From: Trichinella spiralis
Taxonomy: Eukaryota; Nematoda; Enoplea; Trichinellida; Trichinellidae
DNA length: 64,000 nt
Assembly (NCBI GenBank): GCA_000181795.3
Contig: CM012953.1
Location: 5,281,778-5,345,777, forward strand
Reading direction: 5' to 3'
Shown: positions 50,237-62,846 of the stretch, piece after piece
Numbering within the stretch: position 1 is the stretch's first letter
Layout: each line of letters begins with the position of its first letter
Position numbers and translations under genes: made by a program
Notes under the pieces: generated by a model
Databases searched by the model: none
Told to the model about the DNA's origin: nothing
The model's input: the letters and a program-made list of their open reading frames with translations, nothing else

Positions 50237-52950
50237 TGTTTCTATTTGCTATTATTGATTGCTTATATTTGTTTATTTTACCTATTATTGTTATCATCTG
50301 TTATTTACTATCGTTCATTAATGATGTTATTCTCTGTTATTTACCGGTGATTTTGTTGTTGCTGAGCATTGAAAAATGAAAAATTATTTTGCTGTATTTG
50401 TTGACCTACTGCTATCTCATTTCATTAAACTTCATTTACTTACCATAATAATAAAATTTAGAAAATTTTTTAAATTGTATGACAAACACTGCTTACTGAA
50501 AACCGTCAAATAAATATTTAAAGAAAAAGCAGCTATTATACCAATGATAAAACAACTGTATTTGATAAAAGTGACATCCAATATACTAATGTTATGTAAT
50601 CAATTGTTACATAATCAAAACATTTGTACCAATAAAATAAAAAATATGGTAACTCATCAAAACAGAATAATTTGAGTCATGGAAAAGTTAGATGAGAGAG
50701 CCAATCTCATAGCGCTATAAGTATGCAATGAAAACCCATGCCATTACCATCCAATGAGAACATGATTTACAACAACCAATTAGAAAACCCGAGCAAAATT
50801 CTGACCGCTTTGGACTCTCCAAAGCTTAATCAGTAGTTAGCGTTGCAATTTTAATCGTTAAATATTTTCATAGTTTCAACAGTGATTTTTAGTGCCATTA
50901 AACATGAAGTAAAATATAGTGTATACGGTGGTAAAGCACAAATGACAAAAATTAAAACAGTACATTGCACAATTACTGCACGTATAAATAATGCTCGAAA
51001 TATATCATTACAAAGAAAACAGCCACTGTACCAGCACAAATTTAAAATCGATTATTCAAAACAGAAAATTGAAAATTGAAATCAAATGCCTTAGTTAGTT
51101 TAATGAATTGCAAGCTTGGTAATGCAATTGCTACAAGACAACCATGAAACGCTCATGAATAATGAAAAATGACCGATCAGTTGCTATGAATGACAGGTTA
51201 CTTGAAAAGATATGCATTTCAAATAAAATATTTATATATAATTAGATTCGAATTTGAATAGAAAAATAGCTAGGGTTGAAATACGACAAATTTGAACAGT
51301 GCAAACAACTGCATCTTTCTTTTATAAAAACATTTTTCACTATTTACCGAAAAAGACTGCAAAATGCAAACATTACCTATCTCCTAAAACTTCAATCCAG
51401 CTGAACACTGTTAATAATAATTACTCAATTACAGAACTGCTTAAGCAAGTCGACAAAAAATCCATGAAGAGTGAGGTAATTAGAAAAAAAGACGTTACCA
51501 TTATTTGTGCAAATATTTGATTATAGTTAACATAGCTGGTGAATTGGAAAAGTGGTTGCATTTTTTCAGAAAATTATTAGTTATATTAGAAATGCGCTTT
51601 GTTTAATATGCACTATTATGTTTATTTTACTATTTGCCGTAAACCTCGCACTGTTATGACTATCAGTTTAAGTACTTTTTACATCAGCCATATTTGAGAA
51701 TATATTAGCCAAATTTATGCAGTCTGTAGAAAAGCAAATATTACAATGATATAAAAGACTTTAATTTACGACTAAAGCAAGAATTATACAGAGAAACTTA
51801 TTAAATGGCTCTACATTCACTTTTTTCATTGATTCTTACACTGGTATGTTTAGCAAATTTAAGGTATTTGAAAAACAAATGTTAGGATTCTTGTTTTACC
51901 TTGTCTGATGTGATATAATACTTTAATGTTACTATTTTGCCTTCAATGCCTTTAATTTATAAACTGTAAATTTAGCGTTAATTGCTGATTGCTTAGCCAT
52001 CCTAAATTCTAACTTATAAAAAATATAGTTGCAAGAATTTCTTTTTGTCAATGCACAGTCGTGTAAACTTTTAAAATAATAAAGATATACTAAGTATTTT
52101 TGGAGAAAAATATTTTTTGGAAATATATGACATCAACAAAGAAAGAACTTTCCTAAATCATAACTAGTGAAAGACATGTAAGCTTCATAGTACTTAACTT
52201 GCTTGCATTTGATATTTTTAAAAAGTTTTTCGTTTATATATATTGTTATATTGATATATTGTTTTTTGTTTTGCTTGTTTTTTGCACTGTATACCATATA
52301 AATAAAAACAGGATTAATTTCCGCATTAAAATTCCATTTTTAATGAGTAAATTAAAATTAATTTTTGAGCAATTAATTCGTGTCTGCAAAGTCACTATTA
52401 AATATTTACCTGATGAACAGTGATCATTAAAACTGTATTTTAAATATAAGAAAGAAAGAAAGAAATATACAGAGAACAATTTTTGCTAAATTTTATAAAA
52501 ATTATATTATAACTGCTTTATAATGCAGGTGTTCAAATCAAAATTAACTTTCACTTTAGAATGGTAGATGTTTCTGTAATGATGAAATAATAACTCGATT
52601 TGAAATTTTACAATACTGCTTGTTTTTTTCAACTGCACTTTCAAAATATATTGAAAATAATTTTAATCAAAACTAACGCCTTCGTTAACAGGCAAAGTTA
52701 AGAGCATTTATTGAAACAAAACAGTTTAGCGATAAAATGATAAAATATTTTTTGAATATATTACCAGATCTTATTGGACATTTTGAATTGTTAAAGTTAT
52801 GGCAACTAAATTGCAAATAAAAATGTGAACCTATAAATTCAAGCAATTGAGCAAATTAAAATCATTTAAAATCAATCATGATACAAGATGACAATATTTT
52901 AAATTTTTAGGAAGTGCTTTATAATTTAATAAGTTACTTTTTACGTCTAG
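50237..52950. other. AT-rich interval with unassigned small open frames
   Basis: Frames at 50882-51079, 51301-51474 (ending at a GAG/GTAATT donor in phase 0) and 52692-52818 (after a TTAACAG acceptor) look weakly exon-like. The 51.3-kb one could be an upstream exon of the NUDT9-like gene because its phase fits, but the amino-acid similarity is not convincing. Confidence 0.3.
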
Positions 52951-53257
52951 AGCCGAATGTCAGCTGCTAAATTTGACAATGAGACAATTGAACTTGCAGA
53001 GCAGCTCAGCGTACCTATAAGTGGAAAGATTGTAGAGTATACCAAAAGTGAAAGTTATTACAAAATTTCAAAACTAAAGCATGCAGAAAAATGCGAAAAA
53101 GACAGCATTTATCTGTTTTTACTGGAAATGGAAAAAACTGATTGTTCAATATATCAGGCATGAATTTTTCATTTTTTGATTTTAAATGCTTTGGAAATTT
53201 TAGATAATTTAAAAAATAATTTTAGTATTTCTTTTGCAAATATATGATTATATTTTG

Positions 53258-53328
<71 letters not shown>

Positions 53329-55365
53329 TAATTTAATAAGTATACAGTAGAAATTGTTCATAGCAGTGTTTAGCATAAATGTTGAATTTTACAGTTAAAA
53401 AATATGCTCTATTAATCATTTCTTCTCTAGTACGTTATATTTAATTCATTCGGTTATTTTAAAGTCAAATGAACAAATGAACATTAATTGCATTAAAGAA
53501 GTGATGTTTAATTCTAGATTTGGAGCGACAAACCAGAATCTGAATGCAATACACCTCTTTTGGCAAAAATACGACCTCTGAAATGTCTTATACTCGCCAA
53601 ATTCATAAATAAAAAATTTGAAAATTTCCATGGGATTACGTGTGACACTAAATTGAACGTAATTTTTATGTGATGAATTTTTTCACAATTATCATAATAA
53701 TATTTTGATTACGATGACAATGATTACAAGTTAAAAATTATTTCATTATCAAATGTAAAGAATATTTTGAATGGCATTTTTAAATTCAAAAAATAATCAT
53801 TTTTGTTTTACATATTTTAAAGTACAATCTCAAAAATCATATTATAAATTTATATTCTTGCTTTTGAAAGTTTAAATAAACACTTTTGAAGTATAAAGAA
53901 GTGGAGTAAATAAAGACTAAGTATGCATATCATACATTTATGATATTTAAATGCTTAAGTAGCTTCCATGAAGTTATGCAGCTGGAAGATAATTTTGAAA
54001 TAAATTTATAATTGTCATTTTTAGATGAATGTAGAGAAAAATGCTTCATTATGTGATCTGAGCTGGCGAGAAAGTTTAAAAGTAACTTAAAATGCTTGAA
54101 ACAATTGTGCTATTAATGTTGACAGCTTATTAATTAAGACATATGCATTACGTATACCTGAAATAAAACGTCCGTGGAATGAAAATTTATTTCTATACGT
54201 ACCCATGTTGACAAATATAACTGATAAGTATAAAACTGATAAATGTAATAATAGCTTTATAAAAGTTTTGTTTTGCTCAGTTCCAGTAAAGAAGACAGAA
54301 AGCATCCCATTGGACGTACAGGTGTCGCCGGTCAAGGAAATTTGAACAAATTAGGCTGGAATCTCCATGTAACTCTCATAGTATACAAGTAAAGTTAATA
54401 TATCATTATCAAAACTTTTGTTATTCCATCACTATTTATATAAAAAAGGCATAATTAGCTAAAAAATAAATTGTAGAAACTTTAATTAAAAGCACTGCAA
54501 AATGAGAAGATAGTAAACGTAACAACATTTTCAATTGTAAATTTCTAATTCTAAGATGTTATGTGTCACTTGCTTTGTAAGACACATTTTTGTTTTAAAA
54601 ATTTTTTTGCAGCATTAAGAGTTTGTTTGTTTAGACGTACAACGTATCCATGTGTTTTATCGCAGAGAAGAAATGATGGTGAACTACATTTGCCTACTGT
54701 ACGCATTACTTTTACTATGCAAACAATCATCTAATACAAACAATAATTAGAGCATGCATTAACTGCAATTAATTTGGAAGTTCATTTATAAATTTGCAAA
54801 AATGACATTTCTAAATACCAACTGCTGTTTATTAAAGTGCTCCATGGTGCAACTATTCTTTAAAAATGTTTTCTATTCTTTTAGTACTTTTTACATAAAA
54901 ATACCATGCGTGACTATCCGTTTAACAAAGAAATGGCGGACATCATAAAACAGGGCTTCCGAAATCACAGCAATCCTTCAATTAAAGAACGCGCTAAAGA
55001 GCTTTTTGCTGAAGCAAAAAGAAGTACAAATACGGTAAATATGCATTATTATAGTAAAGTACAAGTGAGGCAATGATTACTCTTAGATGGGCAAAATGAA
55101 AGCTATCGGTGATTCAGACACTGATGATGCTTGGCTGGAAGAAGTAGTGGCCGAAATAAGGCATAATCAGCATGTTCACTTGGGAAACATAAATTTTACA
55201 CCAGAGATGAATTCTCTTTCTCTGGAATGGAAAAGAGTTACTGAACAGATTGATGAATACATAATGGAACTGAAACGGAAAGCCGGAGAACATTATCCTG
55301 AACCATACCTTACTGAAAGCGAACTTAATCAGAGAGGTTTTAAATTAACTGAAGTAGGATGCTGA
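52951..55365 (+). CDS. NUDT9: NUDT9-like protein with a degenerate Nudix box
   Basis: Relative of mitochondrial ADP-ribose pyrophosphatase NUDT9 and the TRPM2 NUDT9-H domain. Exons proposed: 52951-53031, 53518-53658, 54025-54081, 54255-54388, 54635-54698, 54885-55034, 55087-55365 (906 nt, about 301 aa). The 5' end is open; the first Met in this model is at 52957. Family evidence: IWSDKPES (family WADP block), HPIGRTGVAGQGNLNKLGWN (family NPxGRTGLxGRGxLxRWGPN), CVLSQRRNDGELHLP (family VAIxRKDxGEWAIP), and DTDDAWLEE (family NTDNAWMET). The Nudix signature should read GX5EX7REUXEEXGU, but at that place the protein has NKEMADIIKQGFRNHSN. The catalytic Glu cluster and the Gly are gone, so hydrolase activity is not expected while the ADP-ribose-binding fold may remain. 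Exons 4-7 are firm by frame and motif; exons 1-3 are weaker. No channel segments are visible upstream, so TRPM2 is unlikely. Confidence 0.65.
53261..53330. repeat. (TA)n microsatellite
   Basis: Run of more than 30 TA units inside intron 1 of the proposed NUDT9-like gene. Confidence 0.92.
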
Positions 55366-57431
55366 ATTATATTAATATTGCAGCTGAAGTTAACGTGCAA
55401 TAACTTTTAATGAGTAAATGAATACACGAGCAAATGTCACAACACGCACACACACAAGCACTGACTCTAAGCGGCGTCTGGAATCAGTCTGGCCTGCCTA
55501 ATACATAATCCAATCGAACTACTTTTGTAGCTCGTTTTCTTGCTAGATTTCTTCACGGTACATAAAAATTAACAAGGATTTTTAATTTTCTTTTTGTTTT
55601 TATTATGATTCATTTCTTTGGCTTAAACTTTATTTTGCTGTTATTCATATCCCTGTTATAACTGATGTTTTTTGGCCATTTATTTGAAATTAATTTCAAT
55701 AAATTATTTTTAAATTTATTATTTAAATAATGTTATTTACTCCTTATTTGTACAATTATTTGCATTTCTCCAAAATATTTTTCCTGAAAAGACAAGTAAA
55801 ATGATCCTTGTTAAATATTTTAAAAATTATTTGTTGCTTCAACAGTTGAGACTGACGTAGGAATCTGATGATCCGTCTTGATTTCAATTATACGTAAATT
55901 TAGCAATCAGTGCGCTAAAATAAAGCTTGTTCAATATGAGGCTAATTTTGTTTTCAGCTATTACATTCATCACGGGAGCGCGTTTACAAAGGTTTTTGAA
56001 TTCTACTCACGCATTTCAAGCAAACACTTCATTCAACTCGAATCTGAATGCTAGAATCAGGGACAATTTTTTCTTCGTGTAATCTTATTCGTCTGACATT
56101 TCATTGGTTCAAAATAATTTTACTGTAATACGACGTCGTACAATTATTATTTATTGTCGGCTTATTAGCCTTTATCAGATGGAACTTTATTAGCTGATAA
56201 TTTTTAACATTTTATTTGCTAATAATTCCTGATTGAAATATTTTTAAATGTTGATGAATAATTTTGAACTAATTTAGCACAAAGTAATGACTTACTGTAA
56301 TAAACAAAGTTGTTCATTTTCATGTATTCTACTGAAATGTGCGCACTGAGAAAGCACTGTTAATGTTAACGGTGAAATGCTTGCTGTAAATGATTATACA
56401 AGAAGTAAGTTCTAATTAAAACTCACCCAAGCTAATGTGTTAATTCTGTACAAATACAATGTACAACAGAAAAGCGGATAAACACCACATAACCGTTATA
56501 GGAGCTCTTCCGTCTCCTGATTGCAGAGCAGCGTGTCACAGAAACGTTGCTTCTTTACGTAATAATATAACATCTTAATGAAATATTAATTGCATTATTA
56601 AGTATTTATAATAAAGAATTTTTAAGTGGACTTCAGATTAAAAAATGTTTTAATGCTTATTAACAACTTGAAAATCACTATGTTCACTGTAATACAGTAA
56701 ATTTATACTTTATCGTTGTAGCTTCTGCTGTTGAATAAATTGAATGCTTGTTTATTAATAAAATTGAAATTACAGCTTATTATGTTTATTTTGATTGTTT
56801 TAAACATGATTTGTTTTGTTTTAAAAATAAATTATTCTTATTATAGACAGTTTTAAAGTTTTGCTTTTAATCTAAATTGTTTTTTTTCTTTAAATAGCAT
56901 GGATGGATTTACATTAGTCATAGAATAACATATTGTGTAGCGCTGAATATTTTTATAAACTTGTTTTTTCTAGTTAGGTTGTTTATTCCTGAATGCCAGT
57001 ACTAGATTTAAATCATTTTGCTTTGGATATCCTAAATTGGTTTATGTAATATCTTTATTATTTTATTTAAATGTCTGTTATTTAGTGTCACTTGTTGATG
57101 TTGTTATATATATAAAGCATCAGCATGTTGCTGTTTTGCATTCTGTAGCAAAACTGTTGTATAACACCATATTCATTATTGTTTTCATAAAATAGTAAGT
57201 GCATCAATGTTGTTTTGGAGTAATTAGTTAAATGTGAATTTATTTAGTTTACTAGTAATTTCTTTTAATTTACATAAGTTAGTATTTTGTTTGGCAAATG
57301 TAGAAATAGTCAATGATAAATCATTTAGTTATAGTTTAATATTGTGATATATGTTATTTAATGGCGTTTAATACTTAAAATATCTGGTTTTAAACATGTT
57401 TTGTATGAATAGGTTCGTGTTGGAATTTTGA
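55366..57431. other. Intergenic
   Basis: AT-rich spacer between the NUDT9-like gene and the MYBBP1A-like gene. No gene, RNA or transposon was recognised. Confidence 0.5.
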
Positions 57432-60400
57432 ATGGCAGCTATTAGTGCTTCGAAAGAAAATGTTTTGCAACACTTCCGAAACTTAGTCAGTTTGAACAGA
57501 GATATACGAATGCAGGCAGAAGCACATCTTGTTGCAGAAGTTATCAACATTTCGGTATATTCTACTATTTTGTTCTGTAACTTTTGAAATAATGCTGTTT
57601 TGTAGTAAATGTTTTGAATGTATTTTTTATAATTAGAATTGTTTGACATAAATTTAAAGTTTTGTTACACAGGTTAAACTTTTGAAAGTGACCAGATTTG
57701 GTCGAATTACTTATATTTCTTATTTGCTATATTCTTTTGTATCTGTATATTTTTGTTTAGATTTTATTATATAATCATTTGAATTTTAGATTATTTGGAT
57801 TGAGATGAGTAGTTTTTTTTGGAGTTTACACTGTACAATTTGACAACGAATATAATTATTACATTTGTATAAATTTATTTTATAAGAATGCGGAAGAAAA
57901 GCGTGGCATTATTCAGTATTGTTTGAAGCGTTTGATAGGGGGATTATCATCTGCAAGAAAAGCAGCACGCCTTGGTTTTGCTGTAGTTTTAAGCAAGGTA
58001 ATAAGTACTTTTAATAATTAAAATATTTAAAAGTTTGTGTTGCAGCTTATAAGTGCAGTTCCAGAAATTGAAATTGCGAATGTGCTTCAATTGATGAAAG
58101 TTGGATTACCATTCCATTCCAATAGTGAAGGCAAGGCTAATGCTTTGGGCGTTTTGATGGGAATTTTAGCAATAGTGCAAGGTGTAAACGCAATTCAGGT
58201 AAAAGTTCTTCAGTTTTATTAATTTTTTCACAGATTTTTTTAGGAAAAGGAAATAATGTTTCTTCAGTTTTCGGTGGAAAATTTATTGCAAATTCGATCG
58301 CAATTTCTTCAGTTTGAAGCACTATGTTTGCAAGCTTTCTCTCTAATTTTGCAGAAGGTATGTAATGTTGAATAAATCGGAATTTGATTTTATTTGGTAT
58401 TTTGAACATGTAGAGCACTTTGAAAAGTTTCAAGAGAGAAATTTGGCCTCGAATTAAGTGCACTGTGGTGGATGATTTTGATGATGAAAATCCATTCTGC
58501 ATTTGGTTGCTTTTCAGTGTAAGCGAACGGTTTCCAGAATTTGCAACCAAGCATTTACCTGCAACTTCTGAAGCGTACTTCAGTGACGAATGTTACTCGA
58601 AAATGTTGAACGCAATGCGCGTAACTGATTTCAATATTGCTTTTCTTTCAGCTTGGAAATTGATGGCGTGTATTTTAGAAATATGCCTCTTTGCATGATG
58701 TGCTTCATCCTTTTAGTGCTACTGTTCTTCAAACGGCTATGAAGAGTACAAAGTTTCAATCTTTCTGGAAAACTGTCATAAATGGTGGTATGTGATATTA
58801 TTTGTTGTTATTTTTCAGTAATGTTAATGAGTGTAAAATTTGATAAGCTGTTTTAATGCGAATCAATAAAACAACTTAGAATATTTAATGTTTGAAGATT
58901 AACGCTTAATAATAAAGTGAACAACGAGATTTTTGCGCTTAAATTTGCACATGCTGAACACAAGTTATCAGCATTTGACAAACGAACTGCTCTAGGACTG
59001 CTCAATAATTTGGAAGACAAGAAGTCGGTTGTTTGCGGTTTGCAGCTAATTATGAATTTTCTGAATGGAAATCTTCATCCTGAAATGGTAGTCGTTGTGT
59101 AAATTTGAATAGAGAGCAGTTTTATTTGCTTTATTTTTTTGACTTTAGATTTTTTCTGTGTTTACTGTAAATCTGTTGCAATTTGTTTGGAAAATTTCTG
59201 AGGTTGGATCGGAAGGGAACAAAATTTTAGCCCAGACAAGTGTTGCTATATTGAAGAAGCTTTTCCATAATGTGGAAGCATGCGGCAGTGAATGGCAAAT
59301 TGAACTGCTTGAACGTGTAGCATTGGTTTATTTTGAAAGTGGACGCAGAAGTCGAAATTGGCGGCACCTGGTTCCGTTGTGCAATAATTATTCGGAAATG
59401 GCAATATTGTCGTGCTTCAAATTTATGGAAAAGCTCACGATGAGAAGCAGACGTGAGCAGCTTATTGCCAACCAGCAGAAGATGCTGTTGTTTGTAAAAT
59501 TGTTTTTTCAAAGCAACGAGAGCAGCTGTGAAATTGGTCAGCACGTTTTGACTTATCTGTTGTCAGTTATGCGAACGTGTGAATTGGAAGCTGCAGTGCA
59601 AGAAAGTGCAGCTTGTTTGAAAGCTCAAACAAGCGCTGTGTTTTTCAGTCTGCTCAATGATCGCTTCTTCAAATCCACCGTCCGAAGGCAACCGACAATT
59701 GCAAAAGAGCACTGTGTGGTATTTTTGAATTTATTAAAATTTGTCAACGATGAATGGATTCGAAAAAGTTGTGCCAAAAGCGAAAATTCCGACCTCTACC
59801 AGTCAATATTGAACGAGGGGAAATTGACCACTGGTCAGTTGTGCAATGCATTTTTGCACAAATCTGACGACAAGATCGAATTCGCCGCTCCATTTTTGGC
59901 ACTTCTGCTGGTGTTGTTGTTGCGTTCAGTTGTCGAACCGCTCGAATATTGTGACATACTTGAAGTATGCTTTCATTTATTATTATTTTTTTTATTAATA
60001 AATTATGATAATTTTTATTTTTCATCCAAAGGATGTTCTGATATGTTACAATCGTTGCAATGGTATTGTTGAAAAAGACGAAGATGAAGCGAACGACTCT
60101 TGGTTGAGCGTTTTGACTGATTTATTTTTGGAATTATTGGCAAAACCGAAACGGGACTTTTGGAATGTAGTTCTATTTGCATTTACCAGCTTTGCTCCAG
60201 TTATTGGGATGAATCAGATAGATTATATTTTTCAGGTTTTATTTTTAAAGCATTTAATGTTAATGTTGTTGTTGTTGTTCAATGACCACTTTCAGGTGAT
60301 TTCTTCCGATGACACGGCTATTTTGAGCTGGATGAATGAAGAGGATGAAAATTTGGAAATTTCTTGCTATAGTCACGCTGGAACAAACAGTGAAGATTTG

Positions 60401-62205
60401 GACGATGCGAATGCATCGGAAGAACAAGATTGGACCAATGGTGTAGACGAGAAGAGCAACGACGATGAAAATGATTTTGTGAATTTTGAATTTGAAAAAA
60501 GTTTTCTTTATATTTATTTAAATTTGTTCATGGTTGCGCAGGATATCAACGTTTCTGATATGGATGAAGAAGAAGAAAAGATGGCCGACGAATTGCTTCA
60601 AAAATTGCTTTTCAAGAGGAAAGAAGCGAAATTGGAACAATGTCAGAGGACCCTTCGTTTGAAGGTGCTTCGGATGCGCTGTTTCGACTTGCTCCACGCG
60701 TACGTTGTCTATGGCCAGGATGTTGTCGTTTTGGCGGTATGGTGTCTTGTTCGTAAAATTGTCAAGATGGAAGCTGCTTCTTCAGGTCACAATTTCCTTT
60801 CTTTTTTGTTTTTTTAGCAAATGGCTGTAAAATTATTCGATTTTATTATTATGGCTTCTGTCAATTTTCGTCGACAGACCGATTTGTTGAACAGTGCCCG
60901 TGGGATATTGTTCACTTTGAAAAAGTGGAAGAAGTTCAAGTCGATTTCTGAAGGACCGGAAGTTGCGGATACTATTTTGCATGCTTTGGAGCACGTGCAA
61001 CTGTATCTGTCCGAGACTGAGGGAAAAGCGCTGGTCAGTGATGTTGAACTGGTGTTGAAGTTCCTTTTCAAAATCGGAGACAAACTGGACGAAACCACCG
61101 TTAAAGAAGTCAGTTACTTTGTCGATCACTCATTTGTTCTGTTATACGTGAAGTCAACAATTTTGCAAAATGTTCAGCATAAAAATATCACTATTTTCTA
61201 GCGGTACGAATCCGGCATAGCATCTCTGCTTGGAAAAGCTGTCGATTTGTATTGCAAAATGCCCTTTGGTAGAATTGACATACTGTTGTCAGTGGCTCTT
61301 CACAAACGAACGGTAAAATGGTGCTTAATTGCGTTTTTATTTTATACAGTTTTCACTTATTGATATTTTTCACAGACTTTGTTGTTTGACATTTTGCCGA
61401 ACGTTGTTCAACATGCTTTCGACAAAAACATACACGAAGCTGCTAGAGCGAAATGTTTGGCGTTGTGTAAGGATTCTTTGACAAAGAAAGCAGTAAGCGG
61501 TTTTCTTTTTTTTCAGCTTTCGTTCAGTTGATGCTCATGAGAAGCGTATTGTTCAAATTGATTTTTAAAACAGTAATGACGAGTAATGAGCAGATGGGAG
61601 ATCGATAATGTTTGCTTGATTATTAATATTTTGAGTTTCATAAAATACAGTTGAGCGAACAGTGTGCTGTTGTTTGAAACGATGAACATTTAGATTGTTT
61701 CGGTCAAATTTTGGTTAATTACAAAAAAATTTTTTTTATTGCTTAGATTACACTGTTTTCCAAGAAAGAACGTTTGATAACTTGGCCGAAATTTTGTCAA
61801 ACTTTAAAAGAACAATTTGGAATATGGCATGATGAAATTTTTTCGACGTCTGCGCAAGATGAAAATAAGTCTGCAATGAAAAAGAACATTCTTTCGCCAG
61901 TGTATTTTGCGGAACTGATAGCGTTGCTTTTGAAAATAGTGAAATTGAAAGGCTTTGTCCAGTTGAGCATGTTTGCTGATGAGGTATTTTTAACAAAGCT
62001 ACGCCACCTTTATCGCCCCAAAATTTGGAAGATATGCCCGGCTTATAAGCTTTCGGTTCATCTGCGCAGTCTCAATATTTCCGAAGAGCCACACAAAATT
62101 CTTGCAGATATACATCGGCGATTTCGATTAGAACTAACAAAAAGCATGACGATGAATTCAAAAGTGATCAGTGAAATTCCATCAAAAAAACCAAAATTAG
62201 CGTGA
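57432..62205 (+). CDS. MYBBP1A: MYBBP1A/Pol5-like nucleolar protein
   Basis: Alpha-helical repeat protein of the MYBBP1A/Pol5 family, nucleolar and tied to rRNA synthesis and transcription regulation. Exons: 57432-57554, 57887-57997, 58046-58198, 58244-58357, 58414-58620, 58679-58787, 58918-59087, 59149-59964, 60032-60235, 60296-60478, 60542-60736, 60818-61108, 61202-61312, 61376-61492, 61747-62205 (3363 nt, 1120 aa; human about 1328). The N-terminus has family blocks: QHFRNLVSLNRDIRMQAEAH, YCLKRLIGGLSSARKAARLG and LPFHSNSEGKANALG. A central acidic stretch (DEENDF-like DDENDF, then SDMDEEEEKMADELLQKLL) separates the two helical halves, as in the family, and the C-terminus ends in a basic SKKPKLA that may be a nuclear signal. 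The 63-nt piece 60479-60541 is in frame and free of stops, so it may be retained (1141 aa), but its Phe/Tyr/Leu-rich translation suggests an intron. Exon 5/6 was joined at MLNAMR/KYASLHD. Confidence 0.85.
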
Positions 62206-62846
62206 AATTTTCAAAAAAACATAGCATTAATGCTGTTGTTTGTCGTTATTCATTGTCAAGAGTAGATTAATCATTAAACAGCATTGTATGTATAGCTAAG
62301 ATTGTTTTAATGTTTGGTTCGGTTGTATTGCAAGAGAAAAAGTAAAAACGAATATATCATTTGAGGTTTGAAGTTCTGGTTCTGTTTTGCTGGGCAGAAA
62401 CGAAGTAATACCAAAATGAAGAAAAGAAATTGAATCGAAATTAATGTGCATTAATACAACAGTGCAAAAAATCAGCGATGGCATGAAGCGTCGCAAGTTC
62501 AACATGTACTGAGATGTTTGCAGTTTCTACTGGCTTAAAAGAATGCTCCAAATGTTCAAAACATTTTCAAAACAATAAATTGCATGTGTACAATTCAGTT
62601 CAAAAAATAACTGTTTTTTAATGTTAATAATACTTTAATATAATTATATTAATATGCAAAAATAATACTTTAAACGTTTTCACAAGTGAATAATGCACAG
62701 GGCACATTGTTTAAAGTACACTAAAACTGGAGTTTAAAGCCCTTTAAACATTTGTAATGAGGCAAATAAAAATAGCGCTGTGTTCTCAAAGCTTGTTCAG
62801 TGTTGTCAACGTTTTCATCCAGTTCGTTGGCTTTTGACGATCTGCA
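62206..62846. other. Intergenic between MYBBP1A and the repeat-protein gene
   Basis: 641 bp containing the MYBBP1A 3' UTR (AATAAA near 62573) and the promoter and 5' UTR of the next gene. No other feature was recognised. Confidence 0.5.

Noticed and set aside
52692-52818. Exon-like frame AKLRAFIETKQFSDKMIKYF... upstream of the NUDT9-like gene
   Set aside because: It has an acceptor but no donor in a phase that joins the next exon, so it was not added to the model.
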